Assembly: GCA_948474755.1 (NCBI GenBank)
Contig: CAOLHI010002567.1
Span: forward strand, 62,001-126,000
DNA length: 64,000 bases
Reading direction: 5' to 3'
From: Ctenosaura bakeri
Taxonomy: Eukaryota > Chordata > Lepidosauria > Squamata > Iguanidae
The notes beneath the pieces were generated by a model. That model was not told where the DNA came from, searched no databases, and worked only from the letters and a program-made list of their open reading frames with translations. Within the stretch, counting starts at the first letter, position 1. Each line of letters begins with the position of its first letter. A program made the position numbers and the translations under genes. Below, piece after piece: positions 1 through 12,458 of the stretch.

Positions 1-182
1 GAAGTGCCCTTCCCTAAACTACAAACCCCAGAATTCCATAGGAGGCTGATAGTGGAATAGCGGCACTTTAACACTGTAGTGTGGAAATCGTCATAGTGTG
101 ATTATTCCACTTTCAACATCCTATGGAATCCTGGGGTTTGCAGTTTCGGGAGGGGTCAGCTGAGTATAGTGCGGAAGTGACC
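1..182. repeat. Remnants of palindromic MITE (two half copies)
   Basis: Bases 1-88 match the right arm, and about 93-182 the left arm, of the palindromic element found complete at 34930-35082. Shared stretches include a ccccag-attccatagga block, a tccactttcaacatcct block and ends resembling gtgcagaaat. The two half copies lie back to back, and the window edge cuts the first. This is probably a hAT-type non-autonomous element. Confidence 0.6.
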
Positions 183-1283
183 TGAGAAAAGCACTGCTCT
201 CGTGGATCTCAGGACTCAGGCAGGGTTATAGGGAGAGATACAGTCTGTCAGCCTAGACTTTGTGCTTGCTTGTTCCTTGCCCTTTCCTTTCTTTTGGTGT
301 TTGCGGGTCCTGTTTTTTTTTAATAGAGACACCACCCATGGAGACAGAAAGATTGATCCTTCCCTCCCCAGTTATGATTTTGTTGCCTTGCCCACTGCAT
401 GGCTATGTGAAAGCGTAAAGAGGGTTGAAAAGTAATTTTCTAACAGTGGCTACTATTAATGATGGCTACGTATTCTCCCAGCACTAGAAGCAGAATGACT
501 GTCAAAACCAGTTCCTAGAGAACATAAAGCCAGGGAGAAGCTATTGCAGTCAAGTCCTACATGTGAGCTGCTCAAAGGCCACTATAAACAAGGTTATGAA
601 CTAGACGTATCTAACATGGCTTTCCTTACATTCTTGTTCCAAGTACTCAAGGGCAGGAAACAGCTGTGGAACCTAATAAGTAGCAGATCATCTTTGAAAC
701 AAAACAGTGGTCAAAGTATGTTAGCGATGGCCAAACTATGTGTGTATGTGCCTTAAAGTCATTGTTGATTTCCAGCAAACTGTAGGGAGTTGGTATCCAT
801 GTTAAAATGTTTCTTTGTAGTCATTTTCTGTGACCAAGCACAGACAGTGGTTTACCGATCTACATTGATAATTTAATTAGAAGAACAAATCATGGCTTGA
901 GTTTGATGTTATGATCGTTGTTTTTGTCCCTAGATGTGGTTATGGAAAGGGAAGCAAGACAGAACCTGTCTCCACTACCCACCTGCCACACCTATTGCTT
1001 CTTCCAAGACCACCAGACATCCTTATTTATCTATTATACTTAATATGGCAGTGAAATATAAAATCCAATACAGATAGGCATGCATTATGATTGCTATCCC
1101 ACTAGCAGTACAGCCATCAATTGTTCAATTAGACAGGCACATTGAATTTCATACATATATCCCCCATTCATATGGTACATTATGCTTGACAATCCAAGGA
1201 TGTTGCAAGCTGGAATGCCACATTGGAAAGCATGCTCTGATTTCCCTACTGCATGTAGAGACAAAATGGGGCCTATCTTTTTA

Positions 1284-1412
1284 ACTGTTTTTAATATTGA
1301 TATATTAATATTAGTAATTATTAATTACTAGTAATTAATATTAGTAATTATTAATAATTATGTATATTAATGTTAATTAATTTTAATATATTATATTAAT
1401 ATATATTAATAT
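1284..1412. repeat. AT-only low-complexity tract
   Basis: The tract consists of interleaved attaatatt and agtaatt words with almost no G or C. It lies just upstream of the exon at 1468 and would be prone to slippage. No gene is seen in it. Confidence 0.85.
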
Positions 1413-1467
1413 TAAGAAACAAACCATGCAAATAGGATTTAGCATGCTGATTTTGCTTTCTCATCAG

Positions 1468-1637
1468 TTCTATAGGCCACTAAATATTCGGATAGCCTTG
1501 GTTGGAGTGGAGATCTGGAATGATGCAGATAAGTGCACAATAACCCAAGACCCCTTCACCAGCCTCCATGAATTTCTCGACTGGCGAAAGCTGAAACTAC
1601 TACCTCGTAAACCGCATGACAATGCACAACTAGTGAG
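1468..1637 (+). CDS. ADAM12: ADAM12 exon: metalloprotease domain, part 1
   Basis: This 170-nt exon has 56 whole codons plus AG of a split Ser codon (phase 2 exit). It runs from FYRPLNIRIALVGVEIW to PRKPHDNAQLV, which I recognise as ADAM12 at about residues 251-306 by human numbering. It encodes the central part of the reprolysin-type metalloprotease fold, before the zinc site. The exon follows acceptor tcatcag (1461-1467) and ends at donor gtatag (1638). The frame continues upstream into intron, and the ATG at 1426 is not a start. Differences from the human protein as I remember it are conservative, such as Val to Ile in the VGVEIW segment. ADAM19 and ADAM33 are the nearest relatives and fit less well. 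Confidence 0.95.
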
Positions 1638-3148
1638 GTATAGCTACAGACATAAGAACCAGAAAATGTGAAAGAATTTTGTAATCCAAGAAATGCTATG
1701 CAGAATTCTAGACTCTGTATACTGTTAGTGAAATGTCCTGAGTATCATAGGCAAGATGGTTGCTGACAAAAGGCTTGTACATTTCTAGGAATCTAGAGGG
1801 AGTTCAATGAAACCACACAGAAAGATTGCATCCCCATCTATTGGAGGAAGCCAGGTTTGGTGGTATATTTAAGTTTGTCCCCCTATATAGAGGCATACCT
1901 CGGTTAACCAAACCTCTAACAGAAATTGCTCCTTCTTACAAAGAATTTTTATGCTCCTCCAGCCCCCTTTTCTATCATGTCATCTGTCTAGCTGGAAGTT
2001 TTTCTAGCAGCATTGGCATTGGGAGGATGGGAAAAAAATAGGCTTTCATTGTTGGGCTGCAGCAGGATACTTACAGTAAACAATATAATAAACCTTGAAC
2101 AGGGAAGGAATTGGCTTCTACTCTAGCCAGTCTTGCTGTAGCTGTGTGTATCTGCCTACAACAGGAAAGGTAAACAGCAACTGCCTCCAGTATCTCTTAC
2201 TGATTAAGCATTACTAGTTCCACCAAAACGGAACTCATAAAAAAGGGAGTTTGGTGAAAGAAAAAGTCATCTCTGAATGCATTTTGTAAGAACCTTCAAA
2301 TGGCTCTAAAAGATCTCCAGAATTTTTTGTTTACTTCTGGAAGGATTACGTGACCTGGATCTTTCATTTCACATGTGCATATTTTTTAAATTATTTTTAT
2401 TAAGAGAACCAATTCTTGAAAAATTTACATATGGATCTTATAGTTTGGCACAATGCATAACAAAATCCAACATCTGAACAGAGTATACATTGTATATTAT
2501 ATATTGAACATTAAAGAGAAAACAATTATTATTGATCAACTTAATGAATTGATACTAAGAAGCTAATTGGTTAGAAAATATAAAATATAGAAACCAAGGA
2601 GAGTGCATATTGTGAACTCTGAATAAAAAGTTTGTGAAACAAACTTTTTTTTTGTGGTACAGAAACATATCCCTATTTTGCCGCCATGTTATTTCTGTCC
2701 CTGCTACAAATTTTCTGTTAAAGAAGTAATGCCCAACAACATACCTACTTTGTTAACTCAGGTATGTTTCCAGTGTTCAGCCTTTTACTGTTTTGGGGAA
2801 AAGTAAAGTGATGCATTCAGCGCTTTAAGTGAAGTAGAAAGAAAATAAAAGCCTGACTCACAGGACTGACTGACAATCAACAAACTAACAGAGGGGAAGA
2901 GAATAAATTTAAAAAAGATACGTTTACAACAAATTGCTATAAAAAGTTAATGATCTATAATAAATGCATGACTCATACAGTTTTGTAATAATGTTAAAGG
3001 CTCAACATTATACATGTAAAGCTCAGTTTGGCATAAATCTTTGCACTGATAACTGATAACAATTGGTATAAGCAAGCCACTAGAGGTTTGTCAGTCTTCA
3101 AATTATAATGCCTCTTTTTATTGCTTTGTTCTTGTTTTTCCCCATCAG
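1638..3148 (+). other. ADAM12: ADAM12 intron (1.5 kb, phase 2)
   Basis: A GT donor at 1638 and a polypyrimidine acceptor ttgtttttccccatcag ending at 3148 bound this intron. It is AT-rich sequence without a recognised transposon, gene or RNA. Confidence 0.9.
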
Positions 3149-3233
3149 TGGAGTCTATTTCCAAGGTACTACCATTGGCATGGCACCTATAATGAGCATG
3201 TGTACTGCAGAGCAGTCTGGAGGTATTGTTATG
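3149..3233 (+). CDS. ADAM12: ADAM12 exon: metalloprotease domain, part 2
   Basis: This 85-nt exon starts with the last base of the split Ser codon and adds 28 codons, from GVYFQGTTIGMAP to TAEQSGGIVM (human residues about 307-335). It ends exactly after a Met codon at donor gtaagt (3234), so the next intron is phase 0. The segment leads to the helix that carries the zinc site. The wording is almost identical to mammalian ADAM12, with Glu for Asp in TAEQSGG. An apparent ATG upstream at 3108 lies in the intron. Confidence 0.95.
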
Positions 3234-3404
3234 GTAAGTTCTATCCGTGTAAAATCTCCTTCTAAATGGGTCAGACCAGACATGGTGGGGTACAAGGGTG
3301 AATCTGCCATATTTCTGCAGGTCTTATTTGAAGAAATCGCAATAACTCAACATTTGTTAAACAAAAGCTAGCCTTGAAATGAAATATTTTAGGGGGGTGG
3401 TGTT

Positions 3405-3458
3405 GGTGTTTTTTTTTGTTTTTTTTGTTTTGTTTTTGTTTTTTTGTTTTGTTTTTTG
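3405..3458. repeat. T-rich GTTTT-type low-complexity tract
   Basis: Runs of T separated by single G make up this tract. It is probably a decayed retroposon tail or simple expansion. The 122-residue minus-strand frame across it is Lys/Asn-rich low complexity and not a gene. Confidence 0.8.
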
Positions 3459-4079
3459 CATTAAAATCAAAACAGCCTGGCACCATTTTTGAGGGAGGGG
3501 GAAAGAATTTGACATTTACCTTTGTATTTCCAGGCTTGTTGTAAAAGCCCTCACTAAAATATTCATGAGACCTGATGCATTGGCTGTGAACCAGAAAGAT
3601 ACAATTATAAACCTTCATACCAAATTGCTTATTTTTCAAATGACCAGTAATGTGATTTTATCATAATGACTGGTGACAAAGTTCAATATGAAGTAGAAAC
3701 TGGAACAAAGCATTCAGATTAGCTGCTTATATTTGGTAGAAGATATTTATGTTCTTGCTTCCTTTTCCAAAAGAGATTTAATAAATATAAATCTGTTTTA
3801 GTTTCTACTGGCAAAAAAACTCTGTTTTGCATAGGTTAAAATAGCCTTTTGTTTGAGACAGTGAAGCTGTGGGATGAACCCTCCCAATGTTGCTGAGGGT
3901 GAATTTCCCCAAAACATGGTGGAAAGAGCACCCCCATAACTCTCTCTAGGACTATAGTAGTCCCTCCACTTTTACAAGGATTTGGGTGCAGAACCCTTGT
4001 GAAAGTGGAGAAACCATGAATAACTCACCTCCTATGATCCCTCTCCTATTCCCTTCTAGGGCTCCCCCGTCCCATTCCT

Positions 4080-4980
4080 TTGCCTTTTGCATGCTGAACC
4101 GGAGGCGAGGGAATGGGAGTGGGGAACTCCGGAGGAGAGAAGGAAGGCTTGCATGAGCCTTCCTGCCCATTCCTTTGCCTACTGCCTTGACACAAGTTCT
4201 CAGCACTGAGTCCAAAGGCAACAGAATGGGAGGGGGAAGCTCCAGAGGACAGATGGAAGGCTCATGTGAGCTCCCCCCCCCAACATTCCTTAGCATATTG
4301 CCTCAGTGTGAGTTCTCAGTGCCAGGGCTGGAGACAAGGGAATAGAAGGGGGTTGGCTCCGGAGGAGAGAAGGAAGACTTGCGTGAGACTTTGCTCTCTA
4401 TTCCCTTCCCTTTTGCCTTGGTGAGTTCGCAACTCCAGGACCAGAGATAATGAAATAGCAATAGCATGTGTATTTCTATACCGCTTATCAGCTAAGTGCT
4501 CTATAAGTGGTTTACAATGTGTTTACAATGTGTTGGCTAATTGCCCTCAACAAACTGGGTACTCATTTTACCAACCTGTGGAAGGATGGAAGGCTGAGTC
4601 AACCTGGAGCCCAGCAGGATTGAACTCACAACCTTGTGGCTGCAGTACTGGCATTTAACCACTGCGCCACCAGGGCTCCTGGGAAATGGGAGGGAGGAGC
4701 TCCAGAGAAGAGAAGGAACACTTGTGCAAGCCTGTTCCCCTCCATTCCCTTGCATTTTGCCTCAGTGCAAAGTCTCAGCACTGGGCCAGAGTCAAGGGAA
4801 GCTCCAGAGAGGAGAAGGAAGTTCATATGAGCCCCCCATTCTCTTGCCTTTTGCCTCAGCACGAGTTCTCAGCACCAGGACTAGAGGCAAAGGAATGGGA
4901 AGGAGGAGCTTCAGAGGAGAAAAGAAGGCTTTTGTAAGCCTTCCCCTCATTGCCTTGCCTTTTGTCTGGGCACTTGCATT
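4080..4980. repeat. Tandem repeat of about 100-120 bp inside the transposon
   Basis: Degenerate units contain, in order, agttctcagcac, a gaggcaaggaatggga-like block, gagctccagaggagagaag and a cattcctttgccttttgcc-like block. About seven units are visible, interrupted by the SINE at 4450-4679. Open frames of 64-125 codons on both strands here come from the repeat and are not genes. Confidence 0.75.
4450..4679 (-). mobile_element. Sauria-type SINE
   Basis: Read on the minus strand, it begins ggagccctggtggcgcagtg, the tRNA-derived head with the A box of the squamate Sauria SINE. The B-box region is gttgtgagttcaatcc. It continues into gtaaaatgagtacccag and gagggcaattagcc and ends in a Bov-B-like tail with gcggtatagaaatac and a short TATTGC repeat. 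It is nearly full length. This is the best single indicator that the host is a squamate. It splits a unit of the surrounding tandem repeat and is therefore younger. Confidence 0.88.
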
Positions 4981-7212
4981 CCTTCTCTGCACCCAGAAAA
5001 ATGCAAGGTAAAGGAAGGAGGAGAATGGGGAAGAGGCATGCTCATGCCTCATGGATAATCAGATTTGCGAAGGTCAAACCCGCAAATGTGGAGGGAGGAC
5101 TGTACTCCCCTTAGTCTCCAAACTGTATTGACTGTTTGCAAACTGTATTGACTAGAAAACTGTGTACAAGGAAGTTTGCCACCTAGTGACAGAAGATTTA
5201 TTGTGGCTTCAAACATATTGGCACATTTAAATGAATTGAATTGAATGCGTTTGCTTCAATAAGTATACACTCCTAAGATCCTCTGGTCTTGGAGTCGTGC
5301 CTCTGATAGTGACACAAACATCTTTTTTGTTATTATAGATTCGAATTTTTGACTTCTAACAAACACATTATAATTGTGCATTTCAAACAAGCACTGGTCT
5401 TATCCAATTCAGACCCTTAATATTTCTAGGGATTGATTTGGTTTTTTACAGCAGTCTTTTTCTGGTGTCTAGTTTATTTATTCCCTTTGAAGAAGATGAA
5501 AAGTCCTTTTAAACTTTTGAATATTTGGCAATGGCATATACTATCACTAAATCTGAGGATAGATTGGTTTGAATAATGAAAGAATAGGAAATATTTTTTA
5601 TTTCCAGCTTAAAACCAAATCTAAAGCAAAATACACTAAAAATCCCCAAAAATAAAGAAACTAATAATCTTTTAAAAAAGGCTAAACTCACTGGCAGCAT
5701 AAAGCATCAACAACTAAGGGTTGTATTGTACAAGGGCATGGAGAAATAAAACAGTTTTTTCTCCTATTCTAAAAGGAGGCCGCAATGTCACCAGCTGAAT
5801 CTTCCTTGGGTTCAATGCTATGCTATACCTTGTGTGGCACTACTGAAAGGTCCATTTCATATATATTTTACCGTTATATTCAGAAGGGGGAGAGGAGATC
5901 TGAAGCAGGGATTTAGGAAAGGAAGACACTTGTTGGGCAAACTCTTATGGAGAAAGATGATTCCCTGTTCTGGTCCCAAGCCAACTGAGGATTACAACAA
6001 AGACACATTTAACCATTAATAGATCGTAACAGGCAAAGCAAAACATTGCGTGGTTAAATCCAAAGATTATGGCTTGTGGCTGTAACCTTTACAAAAAACT
6101 CATTACATGCTTCTGTTGAGAATATTTTAAGGATAAAAGGATCAGTAAACAGATTACAGATTTAGAAGAAATGATAAAACCCTGATTTCAAACTATGTAG
6201 ACAATTTTACCTGTGATACCAGTGAGCCAATAATACAGACTGAAACCTGTCATCCCCCTCCTGCTCACCTGATGGACACCCTGCTGGAAATTGTTGTTGT
6301 TTTAGAGGAAGCCATCTCTTTTGCTGTCATACCACCATTTTGTCCAAGGTAATACAGCCTGAAGAGCAGCCTCCATTGAGTGCATTCTACTGAAACATAG
6401 CCTTTAACACCTTTAACTGAAATAAAGAGGAGACTATCCTAATACCTAAAATGGTTAGGATTCTTGGACTTTCAAAGCCAGTCCAGCTTCCACCAAGCTC
6501 AAATACAGTAATGAGGGCAGCCTCAGTGGCTATGCAGGTTGAGGATTCTGGGAGTTGGTCTCCACAGAAAGACTTTTCAATCTATGGTCATTCATTACAT
6601 AATCATATTGAGACTGTAGAGTAAGTTTGTGATTTCTGTCTAGCATCCTGAGGCAGTGTCTGTTACTCCCTTTCAGAAGGTAACCTGATCGTTTGCATCT
6701 CTTTTCAATGGACATCCTTGTGTTTGTGTTCTAAAAAGTATAACTGTTTTTGAACTCCTATACTACATATGTTTTTGAGAGAATCCTGCATCCAGACCTT
6801 CTGTTTGACAGATTTTTGGCTTTAAGATCTATAACTTCACATAACTTTTGTGGTCTGGGGACACATAACCATTTGAAATCTTTGTCCTCCTGCTTAGTGA
6901 GTTCCCTACCATGGGCTAGAAAGACATCTTACTGTTAACAATTGCATTTAGGCGCCCATAATTGAAGTAATTTATTGACATGCTTCCCTTGTCCTTTTCT
7001 GGGTTCAGTCCCAATGTGTTAGCTATTGTTTCTCCTTCCAAAGCACTTTCCAGAAAGAATCTACCCTCTTGACCAAGAACCCAAAGTTACCTATATTATT
7101 TTTGGCAAAGGTGTTAAATTAAAAGATTTCCCTTAATGCCATCTTTGTTAGAATTCTGGTAATATTTAACTATTTCTCTTTTCAAATACATGGATTCATC
7201 CCCATGTATATG

Positions 7213-7410
7213 ATAGAAAGCCACTGGTTTAAGTGTCAGACTACAACCCTAGAGAGCAGGGTTTGATTCCCTACTTGACCATAAAAACCCACTGGGAGAC
7301 CTTGATCACATCATACACTCTCAGCTTCCAAGATCATCATACTAGGTTCACCTTAGGGCCACTGTAAGTCGGATACAACTTGAAGGCACACAACAACATC
7401 AGCAACAATA
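7213..7410 (+). mobile_element. tRNA-derived SINE (Squam1-type), internally deleted
   Basis: It has an A-box-like head at 7213-7240, B box gggtttgattcc (7259-7270), an acccactgggagaccttg block, and the tail gtaagtcggatacaacttga followed by aggcacacaacaac. It matches the other copies at 22.0, 31.8, 38.2, 43.3, 47.4 and 61.8 kb. About 50 bases are missing from the middle. Confidence 0.8.
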
Positions 7411-8699
7411 ATATAATAGTTATCTTCAAGACAGCCAAGGGCACAGTTTTGTCAACCATTCTTTTGTTCATGCTCCTTTCCCATATTCCTAACACTTGGC
7501 ATACAACAAACCTGGCTGCTACTAACATATGGAACAAGGTGATTTCTCTGTGCTTTGAATATGCCCAATTCAAATATGCTGAGAGAAAGGGTTTAGGATG
7601 AAGAATCAACTTAGTCATCAGTATCTTATTAATCATTTATTTTAACCCAGACCTTTTCTCTTTATTGGAAGCCTACCAGACATGAATAAAATTTCTCTTT
7701 TCCTATGCATATTTTCATCATTGTTTCCACAGATCTTTGATTTATGAGAAACTGAGTACCATTTCATCTTGATTTCATAACTGCAGAGCACAATATTTAT
7801 TTGTCCTGTTTTCTGCCCTGTGTGCATTTCTAAATATATTGAAGTTTCATCTTAAAGCTTCTTTCCCCATTTTAAAGATGTAATCAGTATTTTGTGCTTT
7901 GTCCAACTGTAATAAAAACATAAGTTATCTGTTTTTGGAACTGTGTAGGTCCTGCAGGTCATGCAATGGTTCTTATCTCCTGAAACAGAAAGAATGCTTG
8001 CAGACTTTTGAAAGAAGTGACTGTGGATGGTTCTGCAAACAGAATGATTCCTGCCACTTCCCAGAGCAGACTGAGATGTTTGGTGGGGCAGGTAATTATC
8101 TGCCCATGGGGACAGAGGCAGTAAGTTGTGCATTCATGAATGTTCTGCCAGAAGCCAGCTTAATTGAGAGCCACCTGGTTCTTTAGTGTCTGACTCTGAT
8201 GAGTCTAAGGCCTTATTGTGGAGAGAAGTGGCTTAAGAAGTCACCTTTTTCTTTTTGATGGGGAGTTTCCCAAACCGACATTTTACAGTTCATTCACATG
8301 CAAAACACCTGTACATAGGGCTCCTCTTTGGCAACTATTTATTGAAATAGAAATGGTGATCAGGTGAATGATGTCACACTTGATGCTCTATGCTGTATTG
8401 CACCACAAGGCCACCATGCCTGCACTGCAGCTGTGATAAAATATATCATTGTGCTTTTCCTACAAGAGAAGCCACAGCAGCCAAGCCAAGCCTCACACCA
8501 CTGTTGTGATGCCTTCTCCTTTTCTGGGCAGTCCGTCCTCTGGCTGTTGGCCTGTCTTTTGTAAGAAGGTGGTACCAGCTAGCCTTTTCCTCTTCCGGTG
8601 ATGGTATGTAAGTGCAGGGGATTACTATGACCCTTGAGAATGCTTTGCTTTCACATTTGTGAAAACAGTCTAGGTGAAGGAGTAGGCTTCATCATCAAA

Positions 8700-8785
8700 T
8701 TTCTTGATGACTCTGGATTGGGGCAGTTTGTTTACCTTTGAGGTCCCTTCCAACTCTACAGTTCTACAGTCCTGTGATTTCTGAT
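8700..8785 (+). mobile_element. LINE 3' end fragment (CR1/L2-like)
   Basis: A gaggtcccttccaactctac block is followed by short repeats acagttctacagtcctgtg, as in the 3' ends of reptile CR1/L2-like LINEs. Only the terminal part is present, the usual 5'-truncated form. Confidence 0.6.
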
Positions 8786-9078
8786 GGTAAATGATTTGGC
8801 TTGTTTTAACAATATTTTGTCAAGCTGAGTTGCTTTCCTCCTAAGCATATTTGATATTCTCATTCATCATTGTAAAAATGTTTAATTATAAATGAATCTT
8901 AGAGCAGCTCCAATATTTCTTCTGTTCTTTCTGAACAATGATTATATGATTTTCTGTGTTATCTTAGAAACCAGTCAATATATTTACTGATTTTTTTCCA
9001 GCACCTAACAGTTTACACTATATAGAATTATGGTTCATAAACATCCAATCACAAGAAGGCATATGGCAGAGTCTTAGA

Positions 9079-9486
9079 CTATTTCCGCATGGCATCACCA
9101 TCCTGCAATGGGGACACATTGACAGCAGTCCACGAGTCGTGCTTTCTTACAGTGTCGTGATCCCATAGCCAGTGTGTCCTGCCCATCACAGTCACAGGAT
9201 AATCACTTAACAGAAAAAATCCGTTAAGCGCCCACATTCGTGCAACATTCCCATCACTACGAGCTATGCAGAAGCGGCAGAAACATGATCATATGCTTCC
9301 TTCCCCAGCACAGCATGGGGAAGACACTGGCTGTGCTGTGGAAGGAAGGTGCATGTCATTCACACTCCCTTCCACAGAGAGCTTGCTGAGTGCGGAGGAG
9401 AGTCTTCGCATCGCACTCCCTTCCCAGCAAAGACACTGTCAGAACTATGACAGGAGGACAACAGAAGGAGGTACAGTGTGGAAATG
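9079..9486. mobile_element. 408-bp TIR element, copy 1 (hAT-like)
   Basis: The ends are ctatttccgcat and gtgtggaaatg, imperfect inverted repeats. The flanking 8-mers gtcttaga (9071-9078) and gccttaga (9487-9494) match at 7 of 8 positions, which fits a hAT-type target duplication. Internally it shares blocks with copies at 14.6 and 42.1 kb: a cctgc-tgggga block near the left end, paired cttcc-cagc-ctgtgctg segments, and cactcccttcc. There is no transposase, so the element is non-autonomous. Confidence 0.7.
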
Positions 9487-11217
9487 GCCTTAGATAAGAG
9501 TACAACATTTTCGGGTATGTTTCCCATCATAGAAATATAATTACAAGTACAATCTGATTACATAGTAATATATGCATAAATCCCCCCTTTCTTTCTTGTT
9601 CTGCATTATCATATTCTCCACTGGGCTTTTATTTTCCTAAATAAATATGCTTGCCATTCATTTTCAATCTAGGAAAAAAACTTTTGGTAAAGCATCCATT
9701 TTAACAGACTCTTTAAAAAAAGGTGGGGGAAGTGTTTAAGAGAGGAGAGTTCATTAGGATCATAATTACTTTTCTTCATTCAAGTCTTGTAATAATTTAT
9801 ATAAAGTTCCTTGACGCTATCTGTAAATATCCAAATGCCATAGAGGTCATTGTTTCAAAACATGAAACCTTGTTATTTGTTTGCCACCTTTGTTCCTCCT
9901 GGGTATTCGATGGTTCTGTGTATTTTTACAGATGTTATGTTAGACTGTGGATATTAATAAAGTTAGGAGGGAAGAATGATAGAAACATTTTGGCTGCACT
10001 TCATAAACTGAGTCAGAATACTTGGATTCAGACCAGTTTAGTCTTATAGAATGCTCTGAGATGAACCAACCAGCTGTAAAACACATTGGACAAACTATTA
10101 AGTCGTATTGAGGACAAAAGCATGCTAACAGTTGTGCCCATACAACAGTACACTGTTGTATACCTGCTGTGATGTCAGTACTGCAGCGATCGTAACACTA
10201 TCAGGAAGGCACTTACCATGGTGTTGTAATTAGGATTCTTTTGTACGGTGCAGAGTAGAAAGATTACATCTGCCTACTTTCATTTAGCTACTGTCAGTCA
10301 GAACACATGTTAACAACCAAGCTGAATTTAGGTTTATGCTTTGTTGCAACAGAGATGGAATAGGTGGGGATCAGCAAAGGAAACAATTAGGCAAAGCAAA
10401 ATTCCAACCTGGGGCAACATGATTCTGATTTGTAGTGGGTTGGAAAGAGGGCATTCTGACACTGTTCCACAGATGCCATTTGAGCATCCCACTTGGATGC
10501 TGGAATCTAATTTATTAACATGGTCCTTCAGAGTGGGAGGAGACCTTTCTAGAACAAGTTTGACAACTGCTATACCCACAGTATCAAGTCTATTACCACT
10601 CCCATACACTGGACATTCTTAGCCTCACCAAAATGAGATGAAAAAGAAAAATAACAGGATAGCAAAACGCAATATCATCAGATTATGGGTGATGCCTCCC
10701 ACCAGGTTCTCTCCTCTCTCTCAGTGGTTTCATGTCCATAACAATAAATTACTCTCTGTGTGTGCACTCACACAGCTGTGTGTGCAGATAGCTCTAAGAC
10801 GGTGAACACTTAAAACACCTAAAACTTGACATGAACAGTAAGAGGATCCTAGAGCAGAGTGTACTCAAAGTTATTTTGTTTTTAAATTGGATTAATCCAT
10901 TTTAATTAACTGGATGTCATCAGCTGACATTTCATGCCAAATTCTCCCAAGATTCTACTCAGTGCTTTTATCTCTTTCAATAATGAAGAAGAAAGTGTGT
11001 CCCTTCTCATGATAAAAATTCTGTCTTAAGAAATCATCAATTGCTCTAATCCATCTCTGGGAGTATCCTAGCTTTTATTTATATTAAGACCATACTGATT
11101 TTTTTTTAAAAAAAACAACATTCAAAATAAAAAATGTTGAAAAGCATAAAATGTCATTGGGATTGTTTACCTGTTTGAAATATTCAGGATTTAAAGCATC
11201 AAGGGTGAGCCCTTCAC

Positions 11218-11306
11218 ATGTTGATGGAACTGCAACTCCCATCATACTGTGCCATTAAGTATACTGGGCTGATGGAATTTGTAGTCTGAATTTGTAGTCT
11301 GATGGT
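11218..11306. repeat. Palindromic CTCCCA/TGGGAG-type repeat, degenerate
   Basis: The aactgcaactcccatcat block and the degenerate opposite arm gatggaatttgtagtctg are imperfectly complementary. It belongs with the related palindromes at 27.4, 33.6, 43.0 and 45.1 kb. Confidence 0.5.
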
Positions 11307-12424
11307 GGAAGCTTCTGCTTCAGTCTTTCCTCTACCATCAGCACTCTAATGGTGATAACAGGCTCAAGCAAGGATTCTCCTAGAGCTGGACTGGTGAGCA
11401 ACTCAGGAGGGTGAGGAGAAGAAACAATAATGTAGTGAATGTGTGTGAGAGAGAAAATGAGAGCCCTGGGGGCATGAAAGATGCCCCCTCATCTTGCTTC
11501 AGGGATCCCCTCAAAACATGATGTCTTTGAATCCAAAGGCCTCCCTTCCCCTACTAAGCCACCCCGTCAACAAGAGAGGCAAAAGAATTGGCCAGCAGTG
11601 GAGCTGGGGAACTTCCATTCTATCCTACTACCGCTCCCATACGTGCCTTCTGCCCTGGCTAATGCTGTGGTTCCTACTGCATCAATTCGCCTTCAACCTT
11701 AATCTCTTTCTGCCTATGATTTGGCATATTGTTCTGTACTCAACAATGGCTATTCATGTCTTCCCATTTTTTGTCTTGGCATTAAATGTTAGAAGGTTCT
11801 TTTTCAGAAAAATAACACAACCACATGGTCCTGCAGATTTTATATTCAATGTTCGATGTTCCAGATAATCAAGAACTCACAATGTAGCACAAGAGAATAA
11901 GAAAGGTCAACCAGTTGCCCCAGCACCCTGTCCCTTCTATCTCTCATGAGGGTGATGATATCTTACTTGCTGTCAGCAGTCATGCAACCTAGACAAACCT
12001 GATTGGATTTAAACTGTTATGACATCATTTTATTCTTTGTGTGATGCATGACTGATTGATTGGGATTGTGCAATGAGCAAGAAGAAGGTGATAGCAGTGG
12101 CAGAGGGGGAGATAAAAATAGGCAAAGTGGCTGTGAACAACCATGAGAGTTACATTTGTGTTTTTTCTTGGGGACATTTAGCGTCCCCCTGAAAAACCTC
12201 AAATGAAAAATTGCCACAACCTAATTTATTAAATATCATGCAGCCCTTGACAAATATATTCAAATCGCTAAATTCATTCAGATTACCAAATAATTGATTG
12301 ATTTTATGAATTGATTGAATCTTTCTTTCTATTTGTCTTTCATTTGACAGTTTAATTATTCATAATATTAGCAGAAGTTCATTTAGTTAAAAAACAATCC
12401 AAGCCTGTAATTTGTTCAGGGGTT

Positions 12425-12458
12425 TCTTTCTTTCTTTTTTCTTTTCTTTTCTTTTTAA
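12425..12458. repeat. (CTTT)n microsatellite
   Basis: This is a run of tttctttctttct and ttttctttt words of about 34 bases. Nothing else is seen in it. Confidence 0.85.

Larger units (their letters stand above)
1..1467 (+). other. ADAM12: ADAM12 intron, 3' end (phase 0)
   Basis: This is non-coding sequence upstream of the first visible exon and ends in the acceptor tttctcatcag at 1457-1467. I looked for the preceding ADAM12 exon (start of the metalloprotease domain) and did not find it, so the intron begins outside the window. It holds MITE remnants at 1-182 and an AT-only tract at about 1284-1412; the rest is plain AT-rich sequence. Confidence 0.75.
3955..5102. mobile_element. TA-flanked inverted-repeat DNA transposon (Tc1/mariner-pogo-like)
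   Basis: The left end tagtagtccctccac (3955) and the right end ggagggaggactg (5102) are imperfect inverted repeats, and each is bordered by TA (3953-3954 and 5103-5104). The ends also match those of the element at 29871-30351. TA duplications are the mark of the Tc1/mariner superfamily. The interior has no transposase. It is a tandem repeat (about 4080-4980) into which a Sauria SINE was inserted. Confidence 0.65.

Noticed and set aside
4634..5011. A 125-residue plus-strand frame
   Set aside because: It crosses a SINE and tandem repeat units inside a transposon; the same units give frames on both strands.
11494..11868. A 124-residue plus-strand frame with hydrophobic stretches
   Set aside because: The composition looks like translated non-coding T-rich DNA, it overlaps another frame, and there are no splice sites or recognisable domain. 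I cannot support it as a gene.
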